Shown: positions 10,871 through 19,900 of the stretch, piece by piece | Layout of the letters: each line of letters starts with the position of its first letter | How positions within the stretch are numbered: the stretch's first letter is position 1 | Assembly (NCBI GenBank): GCA_963971285.1 | Contig: OZ020253.1 | Location: 18,550,528 to 18,614,527 of the forward strand | From: Astropecten irregularis | Taxonomy: Eukaryota > Echinodermata > Asteroidea > Paxillosida > Astropectinidae | Direction of reading: 5' to 3' | Length of the DNA stretch: 64,000 bases | The notes under the pieces: generated by a model | The model's database searches: none | What the model was told of the DNA's origin: nothing | Seen by the model: the letters and a program-made list of their open reading frames with translations, nothing else | Position numbers and translations under genes: made by a program

Positions 10871-12329
10871 ATTACTGAATGCACGAATAATTTCTTCTGA
10901 CTTATTAAAAGTGTCGTAATGGCATGTCCTTTGATTCAAAGTCCACGACTCGTTCTAAATTCATCCCTTAAAATACATTTCGCCAGCATTTCTTTGCAAA
11001 TTGCATTTTCTCTGAGGTTAACTGGCCGCGCACAGAAGCCATGCAGTTCCACAGTACCGGGAATCATTCTGTACCCGGAACTCTGACACGAACCGTGGGG
11101 AGAAATCCTCAAATGTCACGGCGGGATAATCCTGATTAGCCGCTCGGTATGCAGGGTAAATCCTCAGATTTGATAGATTGAAAACCTTGGTCGGCATTAC
11201 ATAAGGTGTGGACTTTATTTTGTCATAATGGTTCTGATTTATTGTCATTATCGAGGTAAATACGTTAAGCTTTGTGTCTGAAAAATAGTGATACACATGC
11301 ACTGTGTGGTATACTGCATAGCACATTTGGTCTAATGGGACAAAATTACTGTACTACAACATGTACTATACTATTCTCGTGATCGGTGACCACTCTAATG
11401 AATATCGTACAAATAGGTACCGGTAGAAGGTAATTTCTTCCAGTTTCGCATGCCACACCAAAATATGAAATAGAAAATGTGATGGGAGTTTTATTCTTCA
11501 ACTATAACACTTGACCTCAAGCTGATAAAATAATTGCCAAATGTATGGCCAACTGAAGCAATGAATGCATGTATGCCTATAGAATCGGATACTACTGCAC
11601 TGTGATGTTATGTACATGACATGCGTGTGCATGTGCTATATACTTTGCAAACGTTTTCAACACCAATAATTATTTCATTTTGAAGTCAGGAGAACATATA
11701 TGTCATGATATTCATTTCTACTCCGTGTTTTGTTAACGATAAATCTGATATTTAATTGCCAATTTATGTCCAGTTGACCTGTGCCGATCGAAAAGAAAAC
11801 AATCGTTGGTGGTCAAAGACTGAGCGTCAAAAAATTGATTGACATCAACCGTAGATAATTTAATTGGAAGGACACCGTGTAATGCATGGTGCAGTATTGC
11901 AATATTGCTCGACACAGGTTCAACCTGTTGGACTAAAAAACATTTGCCGTCGTAATTATTCTCCAACTGCGATATAGTCCCTCATTTTTCGGATGTGCTT
12001 TGAATTCTGGGATAGGGGCTGTCCGTTTTCCATACCCACGTCACCTGAAGGCCATAATACTGATGTCTTGGTTTTGTATAATACATGTATTTAATGCTCT
12101 TTATAGCATATTCCTCGTGTTCAAATCTTAATCTCATCTGTACATATAATTTCCCGTTTGCTGGTGTGTCAGGACTCCATGATAATTCTTATTTATAGAG
12201 CTGATATGCGCCCGTCAATCATTATTCGATGTGTCATATTTATAGTGCAATAGAACAGGGCTATTTAATCATAATATTCACTCATCATCAAATAACCACA
12301 ATGGAAACTGACTGAATTTAAAGTCATTG
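10871..12329. other. Unrecognised non-coding DNA
   Basis: Open frames up to 102 codons occur on the minus strand (11018-11326) but show no domain or codon pattern I can support. No repeat termini were identified. Confidence 0.4.
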
Positions 12330-12490
12330 AAAAGTGAACAAAGACAAATTGACTAGAGCGGGATTCGAACCGGCGACCTCCTGAACACCGTACATGCGCT
12401 CTACCAACTGAACCATCCAACCTTACGTTGGTGGTGACCCCAATAGTGAAATATCTTTGTTCTTTTGGCAGTCAGAAGCCATGAGACCAC
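12330..12490 (-). repeat. tRNA-derived SINE-A copy
   Basis: On the minus strand the order is CAGTCAGAAG...CAAAGATA leader, then GTTGGATGGTTCAGTTGGTA (box A-like), GGTTCGAATCCCGC (box B), and the tail CAATTTGTCTTTGTTCAC. The forward copy at 53430 has the same order, including the ACCACCAACGT leader. Confidence 0.75.
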
Positions 12491-12690
12491 GATAATAACT
12501 ACCATAATATTCACTGTTATGATAGGACAGGCTGAAGCTCATTATTTGTAATGTAATTACAAGAAGACATATTCATGATTGATCACACTCAATCATGAAT
12601 TAAGAGTGGTGCATGGAGTTGCTGTATGAACTTCGTGAATATTCGCTAATATTCTTGGGGGCAAAACTGAGCTGCGAATTTGATGCTGTA

Positions 12691-13116
12691 TACAGGGTGT
12701 CCCAGAAAAAAATGCAACACTGTGTCTGGACCCATTATGTTAAAATTAAACTATTTATCACTTCAAGATTCAGATATGTGACACAGCTATGTCTTGGCCA
12801 TCACCATGTAGAATTCAAGCATACTGGGATGAAATTGGCGAATACCAATTAAAAAACAAATTTCAAAGGATAACACGTAAAGCGGTCAATACACACATAA
12901 TGTGTATGAAAGAAATATGAAAAACAGGTTTTAAGGTTGGGTAATTCAGTCTTAGGTGTTTCACTCACTTTAAACCAATTTTGCTCAAATTCTACATGGT
13001 GATAGCCAAGACATGGTGTTATCACATATCTGAATCTTGAAGTGATAAACAGTTTAATTTTCATATAATGGTTCTCGACACAAATTAGTTTTGCGTTTTT
13101 TGGGGGACACCATGTA
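12691..13116. repeat. Foldback MITE with mariner-like ends
   Basis: The element starts TACAGGGTGTCCCAGAAAAA and ends TTTTTTGGGGGACACCATGT, inverted, with TA at both ends. Arms of roughly 150 bp are mirrored: TTATCACTTCAAGATTCAGA on the left reappears reversed on the right. Translations of the two arms on opposite strands are therefore alike, which is why both show open frames. TA flanks and GGTGTCC ends are typical of Tc1/mariner-derived non-autonomous elements. No transposase is present. Confidence 0.75.
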
Positions 13117-14351
13117 TCAGATCAGATCCTTGTCGTTTCATCTTCTTGACGTCATGCACCCACTGTACCTAAACTTTAATGCAGAGAGAAGATTGTCTCG
13201 TGCAATAGAAGATTTGCCAAGTCTACTTGTAAGATGGCAAGCGTATTAAATGTGGTTTTGCAGGTTTTCTTGTTGTAAATCGACAAATCATGCCGGGCTA
13301 TGTTGTGTTTGTCTCACTGTTCTTGTACTGGAAAGGTTTCATCCATTAAGGTCCATGGCCACCAATTCAACCCATACAATCAAGTGCATGTAGCTATACT
13401 TTATGCCTAACTGACTGAGCCAATTATGTCGCCAGACTAAAATGAACTTTATCCGAACCAAGTGAAGTTCTTTGAGGAATTTCATGTAAATAGATGCATC
13501 ATTTTCAGTTCTTTGAATGAAAGTCTATTACTTACAAGTTTACAAATTACGTTGTGCTAATTTATTCATAGATGGATCATTACCGTTGTTTTCTTCTGTA
13601 ATAGATTCGTAAGGCGTTGTCGTAATAATTATACGTGATTTGGCCTTGGTGATTAGTCTAGTTTCCAGACACCCATTGAAAGCTTTATGTCTTGTCAATA
13701 GAACAGATTGTATGTTTGCGTTTGGGATCTATAACCCGTTATAAAGCGTTGTTTGCCGCGCTCGAAGCCTTGAATACATTCAGACGTTTTAGAGGCGCAT
13801 AAAAAACTCAAATTTATCTGCACGTTCAAGGTATTTACGCATTCAAGAGCTCATTTTGCGAATGAGATAATATTCAGTGAATTACCAATAATGAATTTTG
13901 GGCAATCTTCCTTGCTTATTGCGTCACACTTTAGGTGCAGAATTGGTAAGGTGACCCCTGAAATGTAAAGTTGACCTTTTTTGACAAAGTTCCCTTTGAA
14001 ATACTTCCAACGGCAACAGTTTGGTGTAGGCATCTTGAAATCTAGGCGAGTGGATGATGACTGCTCTCCTCTATAAACCAACATGTCCAACGAATGTAAA
14101 CCTTGTTAGTTGGTGTAACATTGTGCTAGCATAGCTCCTCGATTTTCCCTTATTACCCAAATAATCTGAAATGTACAAAATGTTCGAAGAAACGGACCTG
14201 ATTTTGTATTGTTATTGCAGTTGGTCAGTATTTTGACCAAGAGTGAGCAGATTGAGACAGTTTGGCTCAGATATATTGTTGCATTTTATTGATATTTCAA
14301 TCTTGAAAGTTCTCAGCGATGTGGCACTATACTGTACTTTAAAACAGACAT
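13117..14351. other. Unrecognised non-coding DNA
   Basis: No exon or repeat end could be supported. Frames are short and without domain content. Confidence 0.4.
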
Positions 14352-14507
14352 GGGGTAGATTCAGGAAGCCCTACGATCAATCGTAACTCGAGTTACGAAG
14401 GATAACCCATCGTAGGAGGCCTATCCTAAGTAGGGCTGCTATGCATCTAAACTTCATAAGTCCCACGATTGATTGTAAGTTACGATGAGTTTGGTGAAAT
14501 CGACCCC
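14352..14507 (-). repeat. MITE-3 copy (GGGTCGATTTCAC ends)
   Basis: About 155 bp, with GGGGTAGATTCAGGAAGCCC on the left and TTTGGTGAAATCGACCCC on the right. The inside is built from mirrored ATCGTAACTCGAGTTACGA-like blocks. The same element recurs at 54226 and 61487 in the opposite orientation. Confidence 0.75.
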
Positions 14508-15570
14508 TGCATCGTTTTCATCGTTTTTCATCACTCTTATCGCTAAACATCTCCGTTCTACACCGGTCCCTCTCGATGATGTTGACATTGTCCAATTATT
14601 GGTTTAGGTTTCTGATAACATACTTCAGAGTTGAACGGTTAAGTAAGGAGGCATACACAGTGATCTTTGCATCTTACTGTGAGAATATAGCGGACCATCT
14701 CAACTGCTTTTGTTGTGTGTCTCACTGTAAAACGAGGCTTATTTACTCTTGTTCTCAGCTCACATCATACCTTTCCTTGATTGTCAAATAGAGCACTATT
14801 TTGTCCCAGAGGCACAACCCACCGTTGTATTTGCTCTTCTTTTCTTCCAATAAATCGGAGACTCTCAGGCATCAGCTATGAATCTCACAAGAGTACCAGT
14901 CCATGAAAGTGGTTTGCCAAGAGTATTCTTGCATTCTTGGGGCTTTGCTCTCTAGTCTGATAGCGTGTCTCAGGGCCATGTCACACGGCTTTATTAACGG
15001 TCTTCTTTGAGGTAACCAAAAAAGGAAATTATTTGCTATTAATGCTCACAAAACAATGTTGGATGTTTAGCGTATAAGAAGATTGAGTGATGTGGTAAAT
15101 GAGACATGAATGATAAATTTCTTTTTGAAGGCTGCCTGAAGCTAATCGTGAGTAAAATGTCCGTAAAATGCCTCCGGAGACACGAACCTTACAACAGAAA
15201 TACTGGTATTTTTGTAGTTGACGGAATGTTGCACTTTTGGAACAGAACAAGGGCGTTTCAGAAGCATATTGCTCAGTGAAGCATGCACATGGAGCTTAAT
15301 CATGAGTGCAGAACCAACGATATACGAAGTCACACGAATGTCAGTTTGGTGAAAATGGTGCTCAATATCATAGTCAGGGTCAAGTTTGAGCAGTAATTAT
15401 CGCTAGTAGAGTTGAAAGGACTTAGAAAATGTGTCGTCCTTGGTCATCCTTTGCAAACGAATGCATGATTAATGAATGACTGACTATGTCTGACACGAAT
15501 GAATTGAGAAATAAAATATGCCCGCCCTCTACCTGAATGTGTTAGACGGGAGTAATCCGGCCTGGGGTCG
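14508..15570. other. Unrecognised non-coding DNA
   Basis: Two overlapping minus-strand frames at 15029-15333 have no recognisable domain. Nothing else can be supported here. Confidence 0.4.
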
Positions 15571-15612
<42 letters not shown>

Positions 15613-15785
15613 GCATCATCATCAACAATAGTGCAACAACAGCAGCAGCAGCAGCAACAACATCACCACCACCAACAACAACAGTGCAACACCAACAACA
15701 ACAACAACAACAACAACAGTGCAACAACAACCAAAACAGCATTAGCAACAACAACAACAGCAGCAGCACCAGCAACAAACAGCAA
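15571..15785 (+). repeat. (CAA)n microsatellite with CAG/CAT interruptions
   Basis: About 215 bp of AAC/CAA trinucleotides with patches of CAG, CAT and CAC. Apparent poly-Gln/Asn/His frames on the plus strand and poly-Leu/Val frames on the minus strand come only from this repeat. Confidence 0.95.
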
Positions 15786-15873
15786 CAAAGCCAAACATAC
15801 TAACCACAAAATACCGTGGTAATGCAAGCCTTTATACTTCGATTGCTCTCATCGTGTTGTAGTTATTAATAAT

Positions 15874-16384
15874 TATAGCTGCCGTAGACTCAAATAAAAC
15901 TGAAGTTCTTTACGCGTCATTTCTTCTATAGCCAGTCGTAGTATCTTTATTCATACGAAATAATCCAAGTCATTAAGATTTGTAGCAATGAATACTCACG
16001 CAATATCACAGAGTTCACGGTGTCAAAGTGGAGAATAATCCCACTAAAATCAAGGTATACTATTCCGGTGGCCTGAACCACGGTTCACAAAGTTCTGTAA
16101 GTATGTAGTATCAAAACTGGTCTAATCTTTCTTGAATGACGGGAAGTTATATATATGAATTTGGCATGTTTTGACGGTAAAAAATGAATGTCAGCTCCAC
16201 GGTAACTATAACAGTATAAGGCATAAAACCACGAGTAACTATCGCCCCATAATGCTGTGCGCGACCACGCTTCCAATGTAAATGAGGTCGGGCAAGGTCA
16301 GATAATGGAAGGTCAGGTCAAAGGTGGAAAGGTTAATACATGTAAACACTGATCAAGATAAAAAAGGACGTCTTGGAAACTACA
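15874..16384 (-). repeat. 3' LTR of the BEL/Pao element
   Basis: 511 bp, identical by eye to the LTR at 23070-23580. On the minus strand it contains AATAAA (plus-strand TTTATT at 15949-15954), a plausible polyadenylation signal. A 63-codon open frame inside it is duplicated only because the LTR is. Confidence 0.93.
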
Positions 16385-16977
16385 TTCCGGCCCCAGTCGC
16401 ACTAATAAAGAGCGATAACTACAAATTCAAGTTTCCAATTTCTCAAAACTATACGCGGAACTCTAATAAAAAATAACTTCTTAAATTGTAAACAACAGAA
16501 TCACTTGTATTGAACTTGGGGAAATTCAACGAGAGTTCGGAATTTCACTATGATTTCCTTGAACTTCGAATTACAAATGTTCCAACAGATGCTGCGGCCA
16601 TGTCGTTCAACGAATCAAAGGTACTGATGTCACAAGTATGTAAAGTTCCCTATAAAGGCACATGCAACTAGATAATCAAATTTAAAGTGTTCAAAATTTA
16701 AAGCGTTCTCATGCTGGCCAGATCATCGCGCGGCGGTTTCCATTGTCCTGGATCTTCTGGAACTTCTGAAACTGTAGCTCCCTGGTCAGCAATCCTGGTC
16801 AGCAATCCTGGTCAGCAATCCTGGTCAGCAATCCGGTGAGACCGTAACCCTGGTTCGGGAGGCAGCCAGGTGCTACACCTTGCCTAAGGGTGACCTGTGA
16901 CTATGCAAGGCAAGGGCGTCTATCCCCTTGAAACATCCTCTTGAAGGATGTCCGCATACCTTCTTTAGTTGTCGAAG
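16385..16977 (-). other. BEL/Pao 3' untranslated region with 14-bp tandem repeat
   Basis: Lies between the polyprotein stop and the 3' LTR. It includes four direct copies of a 14-bp unit, CTGGTCAGCAATCC, at 16782-16836. A purine-rich tract on the element strand abuts the LTR. Confidence 0.7.
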
Positions 16978-19900
16978 TCACTCCACGTCTTGCTCCAGCA
17001 GCAGACACAATTTGGTAATTGGTCTAACCAAAACTGAGGTCTTAGTCTGCACCTTCGCGCTCCGTACATATCCTCGCTTGTCTGCATACACCTCTCGAAC
17101 TGATCCCATCGGCCAGGAGTTTCTCGGTGCGTTGTCATCCACGATGAGGACAACATCGCCGATCTTCAGATTTCTGGTATTTTGAAACCACTTCTGGCGC
17201 TGCTGCAAGGTAGGCAAGTACTCCTTCGTCCATCGTTTCCAGAAAATGTTGGCGAGATATTGCATCTGTCTCCATCTTCGTTGGGAGTATTGATCCTTCG
17301 GGGAGAAGACTCCGGGGGGCAGCGTTGACTCTGGTCTCAACATGAGCAGGCTATTCGGTGTGATCACTCGTAGATCTTGGGGATCGTCCGATGTTCGTGT
17401 TAAGGGTCGACTATTGATAATAGCCTCGACCTCACACATGAATGTTCGCAGTTGTTCCTCGTTCTGGCAGGTCTTCAGGTACTGGTCACTGAGGATGGCA
17501 TTCAGGATTTTTCTGATGGTTCGGATCTGCCTCTCCCACACACCGCCATGGTGAGAGGCGGCCGGCGGGTTGAAGTTCCACTTCATTCCATGATCTAAGG
17601 CAAAGTTGTTTACCTCTTCGTTGTTCCACTCCTTCATGGCTCGCCTGAGTTCTTTTTCTGCTCCGATGAAGTTGGTTCCATTGTCGGAGTAAAGTTCCTT
17701 TACTCGGCCTCGTCTGGCAATAAAGCGCCTGATGGCACTTATGCAGGAACTTGTATCCAAAGAATCTGCAACTTCAATATGTATGGCTCGACTGCTCAGA
17801 CAGGTGAACACTACACCGTATCTTTTCCTGAGCACTCGACCATACTTAATCTCAAATGGACCGAAATAGTCCACGCCAGTGTGTGTGAAAGGTGGGCATT
17901 CGGGCCGCACTCGGTATGCCGGTAAATCGGCCATCTTTTGTTTGCCGGGTCCAGCTTGGTACTTTCGGCATGTCACACATTTGTTCAGCAGACTTCGCAC
18001 TGCGACACCGGCTTGGATGATCCAGTATCTTTGCCTGATCTCTGCTAGGACGTGATTTCTCCCTTGGAGTCCAGTGCTCTTATGAATGTGTCTGATCAGT
18101 AGGATGGATACATGATGGTTTTTCGGCAGAATTATTTGGTGCTTGGCATCTTCTGAGATTGGGGCACGTCGAAGTCTACCACCAACCGTTAAAAGTCCAT
18201 TGCATAGCTCTGGATCTAGGCTTAATAATGGACTTCCTTTGCTGATCGATCCTTTTGGGTGTTCTTTTCGATCAGCCTCTTTTCTTGCACCATCACGCTT
18301 GTCTTGGTTTTGGTCACTAGTCACCATTGCTTGTTTGAGTGCCTCAATCTCCTTTGGGAAGGCACACCCTTGAACATATTTCAAGATGGCTCTTTCTGCA
18401 CTCTTTATTTCCTCCACTGTTAGAAGCTTATTCTGCATGGACTTTTGGGTGCATTTGGTCTTTCGTTGTTGCAGCAAGACCTTCAGACGTAACCACCATG
18501 CTATCGCTCTCTTCAACTTCGACCAGTCTGAGTAATGCTGAATCAGCTGGTCTGTGGCACTGGTTTTATCGGACGTCATCACTACATTTACATTCACTTG
18601 AGCAGCACCATCGCTCACTTCACGGTTGTCACTAACTTCATTTTCCTTTTGTTCGAAGTTTGGCCAGCTGTTTTCTGGTTGGCTGAGAAAGCTTGGGCCT
18701 CCTAGCCACTCTGGTTTGCTGGTCAGTTCTTCTGCTCCCAGGCCACGTGAAGCATGATCTGCCGGGTTGACGTCAGTTGGTACATATCGCCACTGTTCCA
18801 TGCTTGATCCATCTCTGATCACCGCTACGCGGTTTGCAACAAACACTGGGAATCGGCTGGTCTCATTCATGATGTATTTCAGTACCGTTTGACTATCGGT
18901 CCAGAATACAGTTTCATCAATTTTCATTGTGAGCTCTCTTTTCAGTAAGTCATCTTGACGGACTGCAGAGGTGGCCGCAGTTAGCTCCATCTTCACTATG
19001 GTGTGGGTCTTCAGAGGTGCAACTCTGGCTTTTGCACAAACGAATTCACAGTGGGTCTCACATCTCTCATTAGTCAGGCGTAGGTAGGTCACCGTACCAT
19101 ATCCCTGCTGACTTGCATCAGTGAAGTGATGCATTTGGGCATTGGTCACCCTTCCAAAGTTCGCCGGTTTGAAGCATCGGTTGACTTGCACCTTGCTCAG
19201 ATTGGGTAGGTCTTCGAGCCAGTTAACCCACTCTTCCTTCTCCTTTGAGGGAATTGGGTCATCCCATCGAACTTTGTCCCGGCACAATGACTGCAGAATC
19301 ATCTTTGCTCGTAAGACGAAGGGTGAAGTAGCTCCAAACGGGTCGAATATGGAACTCATTACTGACAGGATGTTTCTTCGGGTAGGTTTCTGATTCACCT
19401 CATCCTGGTTGTATCTTAGGCAATCAGTTTCAATGCACCACTGTACACCGAGAGCTCGTACAACGGGCAGCTGGTCGGTTTGGAGATCAATGTTCTTCAT
19501 TTCCTTGGCTAGGTCATTTTCAGGTATGGTTGCAAGCAGTTTTCTACTATTGCTTGTCCACTTGGTGAGCTTGAAGCCTCCTTCTGATACTGCGTTCTTA
19601 ATGTCACGTGCGAGGTTGATACCTTCCTTATCAGTTGGCACGGACTTTAAGAAGTCGTCTACGTAGAAATCATTTCGAATGGCTTCTACCACTTCCTTTC
19701 CATACCTGTGTTCATTGTCGGTGGCAGTCTTCTTGAGGGCATAGTTGGCGCAGCTTGGTGACGATACTGCGCCAAACAAATGTACCAACATTCGATATGC
19801 CTCCGCCTTCCGGTTCAGATCCCCTCCTGGCCACCACATGTAGCGCAGCATATCACAGTCTCCTGGTGTCACTCTCACCTGGTAGAACATGGCCTCAATG

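Noticed and set aside
12849..13064. 71-codon minus-strand gene
   Set aside because: It is one arm of the foldback MITE at 12691-13116; the other arm gives a similar peptide on the plus strand.
15542..15822. Poly-Gln/Asn and poly-Leu open frames
   Set aside because: They arise from a CAA/CAG microsatellite read in both directions, with no flanking coding sequence.
16085..16276. 63-residue frame found twice (also at 23281-23472)
   Set aside because: It is duplicated only because it lies in the two LTRs.
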